Assembly: GCA_965367295.1 (NCBI GenBank)
Contig: CBDUHN010000045.1
Span: 1 to 23,771 of the forward strand
DNA length: 23,771 nucleotides
From: JAIVHA01 sp965367295
GTDB taxonomy: Bacteria > Pseudomonadota > Gammaproteobacteria > DSM-19610
Reading direction: 5' to 3'
Shown: piece after piece, positions 7,544 to 15,002 of the stretch
Position numbering within the stretch: position 1 is the first letter of the stretch
How the letters are laid out: each line of letters opens with the position of its first letter
Translations under genes and position numbers: made by a program
The notes under the pieces: model-generated
Database searches by the model: none
The model's input: only the letters and a program-made list of their open reading frames with translations
What the model was told of the DNA's origin: nothing

Positions 7544-10500
7544 ATGAACACCCCGAACCCCCGTAGCGGAGGTCTGGCGGCCTGGTCGATCCGTCACCCC
7601 GTCGGCGTCAGCATGATCGCCCTGGCGGTGATCGTGCTGGGGGTGTTCGCCTTCGCGCGCCTGGCCATCGACCTGCACCCGCACCTGATCTACCCGGAAA
7701 TCCGCGTGCGCATCCTCAGTCCCGGCGTGCCGGCCACGGTAATGGAAGACCAGTTCACCCGCCAGCTCGAAGAACAGCTGGCCATTACCGAAGACGCCAT
7801 CAATGTCCAGTCCAGCACCGCCCAGGGCGCCACCTCCGTGGACCTGTCCTTCGGGTACGGCAAGGATATCGATATTGCGCTGCGCGATGCCAGCACCCGT
7901 CTCGACCGCGCCAAGCGCTTCCTGCCCGAGACCCAGGACCCGCCCATCATCTACAAACGGGATCCCTCGCAGATCCCGGTGCTGGAATTCGTCGTCAGCT
8001 CGCCGCTACGCGATCCGGTGGAACTGCGCACCTGGGTCGACGATGTTTTTGGCAAATGGTTTATCACCTTGCCGGGGGTGGCGGCAGCCGAGGTGGGCGG
8101 TGGCCTGGTACGTGAAATCCAGATCCTGCCGGACCAGCAGCGTCTGGCTGGTATGGGGCTGGAAATGCAGGATCTGGTCGACGCCCTGCAACGCGGCAAC
8201 CGTGAAGACCCGGCGGGCCGGCTGCGCATGTCCCACCAGGAACTCACCGGGCGTATCAGCGGACGTTTCACCAGTGTCGAACAGATCGCCGAACTGCCCC
8301 TGACCCTGAGCAATGGCGAAGTGATCCACCTGCAGGAGGTGGCCGAGGTCATCGATACCCACGAGGAGGAGCGCCTGCGGGTCCGCGTCAATGGTATTCC
8401 CGGTATCAAGCTTTCCATCCAGAAACAGCCGACGGCCAACACCGTGGCGGTGGTGGACGGGGTGCGGGAGCGCCTTGCCTGGCTGCAGGCACAGGGACTG
8501 GTGCCGGAAGACATACAGGTACGCAGTGTCGATGATCAATCCGTCTATATCCGTCACGCCCTGACCAATTCGGGCATGGCCGCGATCAGCGGCGCCCTGC
8601 TCGCCATGCTGGTGGTCTACGCCTTCCTCGGCAACCTGCGACGCACACTGATTATCGGCAGCGCCATTCCCATTGCCATCATGGTCACCTTCATCATCAT
8701 GGGGCTGGGCGGGCTTACCCTCAATATCATGACCCTTGGTGGCCTGGCGCTCGGGGTCGGTCTGATTGTCGACAACACCATCGTCATGCTGGAAAACATC
8801 TATCGCCACCAGTGCAAGGGCGAGGCGGATCTGGAAGCCGGCATGCACGCCGCGCAGGAGGTGAACAGTGCCATCGTGGCCTCCACCAGCACCAACCTGG
8901 CGGCGGTCCTGCCGTTCCTGTTCATCGGCGGCCTGACCGGCCTGTTGTTCCGGGAACTGATCTTTACCATCTCGGCGGCCATCCTCGCCTCGCTGGCCAT
9001 CGCCCTGACCCTGGTGCCGGCCCTGGCCGCCAAAGTGCATACCACGCAAAGCAACTGGCTGCGCCGCAACATGGATGCCCTGGTCCAGCGCTTACAGATC
9101 TTCTATGCACGCCGGCTGGCCCCCGTTCTTGATCACCCCTATCTTGTGATTACCGCCTTTGGACTGATGCTGGCCCTGTCCACCCAGGCCTTTTTCGGAA
9201 AACCGGAAATTTTCCTGCCGGATATGGATGACGGACGCATCTCCATCAGCCTGACCGGTGATCCGGGCGGTACGCTGGATGACATGGACAGCCGTGTGCA
9301 GGCCGTCGAGCAGCTGCTGGAACAACAGCCGGAAGTGGAGCATGTCTACACCCTGGTGGGTGGTTTTATTTTCGGTCGCAGTCAGCGTGAACTACCCAAT
9401 CGCAGTACCCTGAACGTGCAGCTCGTACCCCTGGCGCAGCGTACCATGAGCAACAAGGAATGGATTACGCAGATGACGGCACGGATAGCCGAACTGCAGT
9501 TGGCCGGGCTCAAGGTCAGTATGCGCATTCAGGGTATCCGCGGCATTCGTACCAGTCGTGGCGACGACGATATCAGCCTGCGCATCCAGGGGCCCGACCA
9601 GAAGATGCTGGAAGCACTGGCCGACGATGTTGTGTTGCGTCTCAAAGCCCTGGGCGGCCTGCGCAACATCGAACATTCCTCGGAAGAGGTGCATCACGAA
9701 ATCAGCATCGATATCGATCGTGAACGGGCCAGCATGCTCGGCCTCGACGTGGAAGATCTGTCGGCGGCCATGCGGGTGGCCCTGGAAGGCGAGGTGGTCA
9801 CCGATTTCATCGATGACGACCGGAGCTATGATGTGCGCCTGCGCCTGCCGCAGGAAGCCGCCACGAATCCGCAGGACCTGCAAGCGGTGCTGCTGTTCCC
9901 GGCCCGGGGAGATCGCAAGGCCGTATACCTGGGCGACGTCGCCCGCGTGAACCTGATCCAGTCGGCCGCGGAGATCCTGCGTGATAACCAGCAGCGCATC
10001 ATCGAGGTCAGCGCCTCCATCGATGCCGATGCCACCCTTGGCGGGCGCCTCGCAGCCATTGATGTCGCACTACAGGACCTCCCGCTGCCGCAGGGCTATA
10101 CCCTCTATGACGGCGGAGCGAAACAGGCCCTGCAGGAAGGCCGCAGCATGACCGGCATCCTGCTGTTCCTGGCCCTGTTCCTGGTGTTCGTGGTGATGGC
10201 CATCCAGTACGAATCCCTGCGTAATCCGCTGATCATCCTGTTCAGCGTGCCGTTCGCGGTTACCGGTGTGGCCATCGGCATCTATGTCACCGATCTGCCG
10301 CTGTCCATGCCGGTCTGGCTGGGCATGATCATGCTGGCCGGCATCGTGGTGAACAACGCCATCGTACTGGTGGAATACATCGAAATCGTGCGCGAGGAGG
10401 GCCATAGCATCCGTGAAGCCATTCTGGAAGCGGCCCGTCTGCGCCTGCGCCCGATCCTGATGACCACCCTGACCACTGTGGTGGGCATGGTGCCACTGGC

Positions 10501-10657
10501 CATTGGCCTGGGCGAGGGGGCGGAAATGCTCCAGCCGCTGGCGGTTACCATCGTTTCCGGCCTGAGCTTTTCCATGCTGGTGAGCCTGGTGCTGGTACCG
10601 GTGTTCTACGAACTCACCCATCTGCGCGCCATGCATCGGGCTACCCTGAAGTCCTAG
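7544..10657 (+). CDS. RND family efflux pump, inner-membrane transporter
   Basis: A 1037-aa protein, full length for an AcrB/HAE1-type RND pump driven by proton-motive force. TM1 (about 18-40) is followed by a large periplasmic loop, TM2-6 (345-500), a second periplasmic loop and TM8-12. In TM4 the sequence GVGLIVDNTIVMLENI has D410 followed by Asn instead of the Asp-Asp pair of AcrB. The VDN form is common in HAE1 pumps, and the first Asp is enough for proton relay in many of them. TM10 carries GIVVNNAIVLVEYI, and the end MLQPLAVTIVSGLSFSMLVS is typical. Substrate cannot be told from sequence; the lack of metal-binding signatures makes a multidrug or lipid-like substrate more likely than heavy metal. 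It forms an operon with the upstream adaptor (1-base gap). Confidence 0.93.
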   Translation: MNTPNPRSGGLAAWSIRHPVGVSMIALAVIVLGVFAFARLAIDLHPHLIYPEIRVRILSPGVPATVMEDQFTRQLEEQLAITEDAINVQSSTAQGATSVDLSFGYGKDIDIALRDASTRLDRAKRFLPETQDPPIIYKRDPSQIPVLEFVVSSPLRDPVELRTWVDDVFGKWFITLPGVAAAEVGGGLVREIQILPDQQRLAGMGLEMQDLVDALQRGNREDPAGRLRMSHQELTGRISGRFTSVEQIAELPLTLSNGEVIHLQEVAEVIDTHEEERLRVRVNGIPGIKLSIQKQPTANTVAVVDGVRERLAWLQAQGLVPEDIQVRSVDDQSVYIRHALTNSGMAAISGALLAMLVVYAFLGNLRRTLIIGSAIPIAIMVTFIIMGLGGLTLNIMTLGGLALGVGLIVDNTIVMLENIYRHQCKGEADLEAGMHAAQEVNSAIVASTSTNLAAVLPFLFIGGLTGLLFRELIFTISAAILASLAIALTLVPALAAKVHTTQSNWLRRNMDALVQRLQIFYARRLAPVLDHPYLVITAFGLMLALSTQAFFGKPEIFLPDMDDGRISISLTGDPGGTLDDMDSRVQAVEQLLEQQPEVEHVYTLVGGFIFGRSQRELPNRSTLNVQLVPLAQRTMSNKEWITQMTARIAELQLAGLKVSMRIQGIRGIRTSRGDDDISLRIQGPDQKMLEALADDVVLRLKALGGLRNIEHSSEEVHHEISIDIDRERASMLGLDVEDLSAAMRVALEGEVVTDFIDDDRSYDVRLRLPQEAATNPQDLQAVLLFPARGDRKAVYLGDVARVNLIQSAAEILRDNQQRIIEVSASIDADATLGGRLAAIDVALQDLPLPQGYTLYDGGAKQALQEGRSMTGILLFLALFLVFVVMAIQYESLRNPLIILFSVPFAVTGVAIGIYVTDLPLSMPVWLGMIMLAGIVVNNAIVLVEYIEIVREEGHSIREAILEAARLRLRPILMTTLTTVVGMVPLAIGLGEGAEMLQPLAVTIVSGLSFSMLVSLVLVPVFYELTHLRAMHRATLKS

Positions 10658-10741
10658 CGCCAGGAGGTCACGGACAGGATTCGGACATGCGTTGTTCGAT
10701 TGCGGTACTCCGGACTTTATCCATCCCCGGAGCCACGTCCC

Positions 10742-12094
10742 CTATAACAAAAACAGCGTCGCCAGACCCAGGAAACTCAGAAACCCCACCACATCGGTGA
10801 CGGTGGTCAGCACCACTGCACCGGATAGAGCCGGGTCAGCCCCGAAGCGTTTCAGCAGCAGAGGAATGGCGATGCCCGATGCGGCTGCGGCCAGCAGGTT
10901 GATGAGGATGGCCGCCGCGATCACCACCGCGATCCCCATATCCCGAAACCAGGCCAGCGCCATCACTCCCACCACTGTCGACCACAGCAGGCCATTCAGC
11001 AGACCCACGCCGATTTCCTTGCGTGACAGCCAGGGAATGTTGGATGGTCCGATCTGCCCCAGCGCCAGGCCGCGAATGGTCAGGGTCAGGGTCTGACTGC
11101 CAGCAATTCCGCCCATGCTGGCGACGATGGGCATCAGCACGGCCAGGGCGACGATCTTTTCCAGTGTGCCTTCGAACAGGCCGATGACCCAGGCGGCAAG
11201 GAACGCAGTAATCAGGTTGACGCCCAGCCACACGGCGCGGCGCTTGGAACTGGCCAGCATCGGCGCGAACAGATCCTCGTCGTCCTGCAGACCGGCCATT
11301 TGCATCAGGGCATGGTTGGCATTGGCACGAATGATGTCGATCACTTCATCGATGGTGATGCGGCCGACCAGCTTGCCGGTTTCGTCGATCACGGCCACGG
11401 ATACCAGTTCCCGGTGTTCGAATAGCAATGCGACCTCACTGTCGGACATGGTGACGGGCACCTTATCCGCCATGGGTTCCATTACCTCCGATACGAGTAT
11501 TTCAGGTTGATTGGTCAGTACCGCCGAAAGTGGCAATTTGCCGAGATACTGGTCGCCATCATCGATCACCATCAGGCCATCGGTATGCGGGGGCAGGTGG
11601 CTGTGGCGACGCAGGTAGCGCAGCACCACCTCCAGGGTGACATCACTCCGCACCCGGATGGCATCGCTGAGGGTGATACGACCGGCCGAATCCTCCGGGT
11701 AGGCGAGGGCGGTCTCCAGTTGCTTGCGCAGGTCGTGATTGAGCGACTCCATGAGGGTGTCACCCACATCCTCCGGCAGTTCCTCCAGCACTCCGGCCAG
11801 ATCGCCAGGCTCCATCGATTGCACGGCGGACAACAGCCCTGCCTCGTCCAGATCCTTCAATAGTGGGGCGCGGGCGTCCTCGCCCATGTAGACCAGGGCA
11901 TCCCCATGCAGTCCCGTCGGCAACAGATCCCATACCTGGCGTCGTTCATTATGCGGCAGGGATTCCAGCAGGGCGCCCAGCTCCGCCGCATGCAGTTCGG
12001 CGAGGAACGAACGAATGGCATCGGTATTTTCCTCTTCGAGATACTCGTAGAGGGTTTCAAGGGGCGTCAGTTTGATTTCGGCCTGTCCTTCCAT
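10742..12094 (-). CDS. mgtE: Magnesium transporter MgtE
   Basis: A 450-aa protein, the normal length of MgtE, a homodimeric Mg2+ channel of the inner membrane gated by intracellular Mg2+. The N-terminal superhelical domain (about 20-135, LPHNERRQVWDLLPTG, LEELPEDVGDTLMESL) is followed by paired CBS domains (about 140-265, SEVMEPMADKVPVTMSD and VGRITIDEVIDIIRANA). Then come five membrane helices containing PIVASMGGIAGSQTLTLTIR, the conserved pore region, and a C-terminal DVVGFLSFLGLATLFLL. The start is the ATG at 12094 with AGGAG seven bases upstream; the frame extends 20 codons further without support. It is convergent with the RND operon and monocistronic. Confidence 0.95.
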   Translation of the reverse strand: MEGQAEIKLTPLETLYEYLEEENTDAIRSFLAELHAAELGALLESLPHNERRQVWDLLPTGLHGDALVYMGEDARAPLLKDLDEAGLLSAVQSMEPGDLAGVLEELPEDVGDTLMESLNHDLRKQLETALAYPEDSAGRITLSDAIRVRSDVTLEVVLRYLRRHSHLPPHTDGLMVIDDGDQYLGKLPLSAVLTNQPEILVSEVMEPMADKVPVTMSDSEVALLFEHRELVSVAVIDETGKLVGRITIDEVIDIIRANANHALMQMAGLQDDEDLFAPMLASSKRRAVWLGVNLITAFLAAWVIGLFEGTLEKIVALAVLMPIVASMGGIAGSQTLTLTIRGLALGQIGPSNIPWLSRKEIGVGLLNGLLWSTVVGVMALAWFRDMGIAVVIAAAILINLLAAAASGIAIPLLLKRFGADPALSGAVVLTTVTDVVGFLSFLGLATLFLL

Positions 12095-12115
12095 CAATCC
12101 ACTCCTGTGTCGCGG

Positions 12116-12165
12116 GCAGCCCATTGTAATATGGCTGCACGGGCTTCTCTGCAAATTTATTGCAG
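12116..12165 (-). promoter_or_regulatory. Leader region of mgtE with two dyads
   Basis: CTGCAA (12149-12154) and TTGCAG (12160-12165) are perfect inverted arms with a 5-bp spacer. Closer to the gene, GCAGCC (12116-12121) and GGCTGC (12133-12138) form a second inverted repeat that could fold in the mRNA leader. No M-box or other known Mg2+ riboswitch structure was recognised. Confidence 0.35.
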
Positions 12166-12278
12166 TGCTTCAACGGGGTATTTCAAACCGGGAGCGCCGA
12201 TACATGTGGCGAATGAAATAGGACGTGGGGTGGTGTGTTTCGTACCAGGGGGAGTGGGCGGGATCGGGAAGTAAAGGA

Positions 12279-12314
12279 AGTTGCGTTACCTCCCTGCAGG
12301 GAAGTAACGCAACT
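12279..12314 (-). terminator. Strong hairpin after the rhodanese gene
   Basis: AGTTGCGTTAC (12279-12289) and GTAACGCAACT (12304-12314) pair perfectly around a central CCCTGCAGGG palindrome, giving a near-continuous 36-base inverted repeat. It starts 25 bases past the rhodanese stop. On the minus strand the following sequence is pyrimidine-rich (TTCCTTTACTTCC) rather than a pure T-run, so it may terminate inefficiently or mainly protect the 3' end. Confidence 0.65.
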
Positions 12315-12339
12315 CATGTCAGGAGCGGCTATTGATCAA

Positions 12340-13002
12340 CTATTTTTCGCCCGGCACGGTTTTCAGGCCGAGGATTTCCCAGTCCTGCATGCCGCCGCGA
12401 TACCACTTGATCTTGTGAGCGGGATAGCCGAATTTGAGCAGGTTAAGGATATTGTTGGGCGATTGACCGCACCACATGCCATTGCAGAACATCACCAGCG
12501 TTCTGGCGTTGGAGAAATTCCACATCCCTTCGAGTTGTTTGACATTGAACTGCTTTTCCATGATTTCGGTAATGGTGAAGGGGTCCGCACCCCTGGCCGG
12601 GTTCAGCGAGGTCCAGGGGATATTGACCGAGCCGGGAATGGTGCCTTTCTCTACCCAGTCGGGGGTTCTTGAATCGATCACCAGAATACTGTCATCGCCA
12701 TCGGACTTGCGTTTCAGGTAATCGAGTACCTCCACCTCACCAATGGTTTCAACGCCAGGTGCCAACTGGGATGGTTGAATACAGAACGGGGGGCAGTTGC
12801 GCGAGGTTTTCGCAAAGGCGGGATTGACCGTATTGTTGGCATCCTGGTTACGCTCAATCACGACCTTCTTGCCGTTGTGCATCACCTCCACCGTACCCAT
12901 GTCCGGCGTGATGTTGACCTTGCGGTCAGCGGCCAGCGACGTGTGTGCCGCCGTCAGGGCACAGGCCAGAGTGAAGGCAGTCACTATATGCTTCGATTCC
13001 AT
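12340..13002 (-). CDS. Periplasmic rhodanese-like sulfurtransferase
   Basis: A 220-aa exported protein. Residues 1-25 form a signal peptide (ALTAAHTSLA, cleaved before ADRKVN). One rhodanese domain covers about 75-215: ILVIDSRTPDW at its start, IPGSVNIPW, the active-site loop CNGMWCGQS with catalytic Cys173 and a second Cys178, and WYRGGMQDWEILGL at the end. An extra CPPFC pair (Cys70, Cys74) lies just before the domain and could be a redox or persulfide-handling site. Rhodaneses move sulfane sulfur as a Cys persulfide; here that would happen in the periplasm. GAGGAA lies six bases before the ATG. It is 53 bases downstream of the small peptide gene on the same strand and probably shares its sigma-54 promoter. 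The link to sulfide oxidation is by context. Confidence 0.85.
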   Translation of the reverse strand: MESKHIVTAFTLACALTAAHTSLAADRKVNITPDMGTVEVMHNGKKVVIERNQDANNTVNPAFAKTSRNCPPFCIQPSQLAPGVETIGEVEVLDYLKRKSDGDDSILVIDSRTPDWVEKGTIPGSVNIPWTSLNPARGADPFTITEIMEKQFNVKQLEGMWNFSNARTLVMFCNGMWCGQSPNNILNLLKFGYPAHKIKWYRGGMQDWEILGLKTVPGEK

Positions 13003-13055
13003 ACTGTATTCCTCATCTTGGTTTGTGATTATGCGTTTTTTACCGACCGGGAAGT

Positions 13056-13241
13056 TCAGTCGCAGTCCGGTTCCGGTTCATCAGGTGGGGTATCAGGCTC
13101 CGGTGGTGTAGTTTCCTCCTCTTGGTTGAGCAGTAATGGGGATCCATGGGGACAAAAGCCGGAATGATTCGGTGATGCGAGCAACTGGGGTGAGACCATT
13201 GCACAGCACAGTAGCACGGTTGCCAGAGTATAACGTTTCAT
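13056..13241 (-). CDS. Small secreted Cys-containing, Pro/Glu/Asp-rich protein (61 aa)
   Basis: I do not recognise a family. I start it at the ATG at 13241 because AAGGAGGAG stands four bases upstream; the open frame extends 28 codons further without a site. Residues 1-22 form a signal peptide (TLATVLLCCAMVSPQLLA). The mature part is only about 39 residues. It begins SPNHSGFCPHG, continues through an acidic, proline-rich tail (PPEPDTPPDEPEPD) and ends CD. Mature Cys30 and Cys60 sit at opposite ends. The protein would be soluble, acidic and disordered in the periplasm or released. It is the first gene after a consensus sigma-54 promoter and precedes the rhodanese, so a role in handling periplasmic sulfur species (carrier or substrate of the rhodanese) is plausible but unproven. 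Confidence 0.7.
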   Translation of the reverse strand: MKRYTLATVLLCCAMVSPQLLASPNHSGFCPHGSPLLLNQEEETTPPEPDTPPDEPEPDCD

Positions 13242-13303
13242 AACTCCTCCTTGGCTTTTGGGACGCAAGTACCTGCCTGCGACCCTTAGTACTCTGTCAC
13301 AGA

Positions 13304-13319
13304 CGCAAGCCCCGTGCCA
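13304..13319 (-). promoter_or_regulatory. Sigma-54 promoter for the peptide-rhodanese unit
   Basis: On the minus strand the sequence reads TGGCACGGGGCTTGCG, an exact match to the -24/-12 consensus TGGCACGnnnnTTGC, with 10 bases between the GG and GC dinucleotides. The predicted transcript starts near 13294, about 53 bases before the ATG at 13241. Confidence 0.85.
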
Positions 13320-13416
13320 ATTCATTACATTTTTGCGATGGCGATCAATAACAATGGTTTATGGGGTCCTGTCCAGGCCCGGTTATACTCCGCCAAACCG
13401 CCATTGGTGCCACTTG

Positions 13417-13442
13417 CTGCCACAAATGACAGAATATGGCAG
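13417..13442. promoter_or_regulatory. Candidate activator site A (TGGCAG inverted repeat)
   Basis: CTGCCA (13417-13422) and TGGCAG (13437-13442) are inverted arms 14 bp apart. The centre lies about 135 bp upstream of the leftward sigma-54 start site, the usual distance for an enhancer-binding protein. It shares its half-site with site B at 13480. Confidence 0.45.
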
Positions 13443-13479
13443 TAATGGCGCGGCCAGACTGACAGATCGTGTCGAATTA

Positions 13480-13497
13480 TGGCAGGCAGGTCTGCCA
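13480..13497. promoter_or_regulatory. Candidate activator site B (TGGCAG-N6-CTGCCA)
   Basis: A perfect inverted repeat of 6-bp arms with a 6-bp spacer, centred about 125 bp upstream of the predicted rightward sigma-54 start site. The arms are the same hexamers as site A in opposite order. Binding by the FisR-like protein encoded at 15003 is an inference. Confidence 0.5.
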
Positions 13498-13587
13498 GGG
13501 AGGGGAAATATTAATACTCAAGTTATCAGGAGGATGGAGCGATTCCAGGAAGTGTACGGTTGCCATTCCGAATCCGGGCGCGTGCAC

Positions 13588-13603
13588 TGGCATAGTTTCT
13601 GCT
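13588..13603 (+). promoter_or_regulatory. Sigma-54 promoter for sqr
   Basis: TGGCATAGTTTCTGCT has GG and GC exactly 10 bases apart and matches TGGCA at -24 and TGC at -12. The predicted start of transcription is near 13614, about 39 bases before the sqr ATG. It is less perfect than the leftward promoter. Confidence 0.75.
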
Positions 13604-13652
13604 CTATACCCTGTTAATTCAGTGCACCTGAACATAACGGAGGAAAACAGCA

Positions 13653-14924
13653 ATGGCACATGTAGTGGTTATCGGCGCAAGTACCGGCGGTCTGCCCGCC
13701 GCCTATGAACTGCGCGAGGCGCTGGGCAGCAACGACAAGGTTACGGTCATTTCAAATACGGATACCTTCAGCTTTGTCCCGTCGAATCCCTGGGTAGCGG
13801 TCGGTTGGCGTTCCCGCTCCGATGTTACCTTTTCCACCGGACAGTACCTCAAAAAGAAGAACATCGATTTCATTCCTGTAGCGGCCACTGAGTTGCGGCC
13901 CGATCAGAATCAGATCCTGCTCGCCGATGGCAGCGAGGTGAACTATGACTACCTGGTGATCGCCACCGGACCCAAACTGGCCTTCGACGAAGTGGAGGGG
14001 CTGGGGCCGGAGGGTTTTACCCAGTCCGTCTGCACCATCGATCATGCCGAAACCGCCTACAGTGCATGGAAAAAGTTCCTCGATAATCCGGGTCCCATTG
14101 TCGTAGGGGCGGCACCCTTCGCTTCCTGCTTCGGCCCCGCCTATGAATTTGCCTTTATCATGGATGCCGAACTGCGCAAACGAAAACTGCGCAATAAGGT
14201 ACCGATGACGTTTGTTACTTCGGAACCCTATATCGGGCATCTCGGTCTGGGCGGAGTGGGTGATTCCAGGGGGATGCTGGAGTCCGAACTGCGCGACAAG
14301 CACATCAACTGGATCACCAATGCCAAGATCACCAAAGTGGAAGACGGCAAGATGATGGTCAACGAGATGAACGCGGCTGGCGAAGTGGCGAAGGAGCATG
14401 AGGTAGCCTTCAACTACTCCATGATCCTGCCGGCCTTCAAGGGAGTCGATGCGGTTGCAGCCGTGGGTGAAGACCTGGTCAACCCGCGCGGCTTCGTGAA
14501 AGTGGATCAGTTCCAGCGCAACCCGAAGTGGAACAATATCTACTCAGTCGGCGTGTGTATTGCCATTCCGCCCGTGGAAGTGACACCGGTACCAACCGGC
14601 GCACCCAAGACCGGCTACATGATCGAATCCATGGTGAGTGCCGCGGTCGCCAACATCAAGGCCAGCCTGGCAGGCAAGGAAGTCAGCAACACGGCCACCT
14701 GGAATGCCATCTGCCTGGCCGACATGGGCGATACCGGTATCGCATTTGTCGCGATGCCCCAGATGCCGCCCCGCAACACCCAGTGGATGAAAAAGGGCAA
14801 GTGGGTACATCTGGCCAAGGTGGGCTTTGAGAAATATTTCATTCGCAAGATGAAAAAGGGTTCCACCGAACCTTTCTATGAATCCGCCATTCTCAAATCC
14901 CTGGGAATCGAGAAACTTCACTGA
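13653..14924 (+). CDS. sqr: Sulfide:quinone oxidoreductase (type I)
   Basis: A 423-aa FAD flavoprotein that oxidises sulfide to sulfane sulfur (polysulfide or a persulfide) and passes electrons to quinone at the inner face of the membrane. It has the N-terminal FAD fold VVVIGASTGGLPAAYEL, YDYLVIATGPKLAF, a second dinucleotide-fold region (PGPIVVGAAPFASCF), and PVPTGAPKTGYMIESMVSAA. All three catalytic cysteines known from the Acidithiobacillus enzyme are present: Cys127 (SVCTIDHAE), Cys159 (ASCFGPAYE) and Cys354 (TWNAICLADMGD), plus His131 and His196. The C-terminus (WVHLAKVGFEKYFIRKMKKG) is the amphipathic membrane-binding end. No signal peptide. GGAGG lies about 10 bases before the ATG. A sigma-54 promoter precedes it and the activator gene follows 78 bases later, so induction by sulfide products is likely. 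Confidence 0.95.
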   Translation: MAHVVVIGASTGGLPAAYELREALGSNDKVTVISNTDTFSFVPSNPWVAVGWRSRSDVTFSTGQYLKKKNIDFIPVAATELRPDQNQILLADGSEVNYDYLVIATGPKLAFDEVEGLGPEGFTQSVCTIDHAETAYSAWKKFLDNPGPIVVGAAPFASCFGPAYEFAFIMDAELRKRKLRNKVPMTFVTSEPYIGHLGLGGVGDSRGMLESELRDKHINWITNAKITKVEDGKMMVNEMNAAGEVAKEHEVAFNYSMILPAFKGVDAVAAVGEDLVNPRGFVKVDQFQRNPKWNNIYSVGVCIAIPPVEVTPVPTGAPKTGYMIESMVSAAVANIKASLAGKEVSNTATWNAICLADMGDTGIAFVAMPQMPPRNTQWMKKGKWVHLAKVGFEKYFIRKMKKGSTEPFYESAILKSLGIEKLH

Positions 14925-14936
14925 TCTGTGTCATGC

Positions 14937-14961
14937 GGCGGGGGTGGAACTCATCCCCGCC
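14937..14961 (+). promoter_or_regulatory. Intercistronic hairpin between sqr and the activator
   Basis: GGCGGGG (14937-14943) pairs perfectly with CCCCGCC (14955-14961). No T-run follows, so it is not a standard terminator. It could lower downstream expression or stabilise the sqr message. The next 40 bases contain TGGCAG twice (14973, 14991), the half-site seen upstream of sqr. Confidence 0.5.
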
Positions 14962-15002
14962 CTGTGCCAGCATGGCAGCATTGGCTGACGTGGCAGTAAG
15001 TC

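Noticed and set aside
8006..9049. Long minus-strand open frame (347 aa) inside the RND pump gene
   Set aside because: It is the His/Gln/Asp-rich antisense shadow of a GC-rich coding region; the sense frame is an unmistakable RND pump.
13258..13617. 119-aa open frame across the divergent sulfide-gene promoter region
   Set aside because: It runs through both sigma-54 promoters and the inverted repeats, has no ribosome binding site and no protein-like character.
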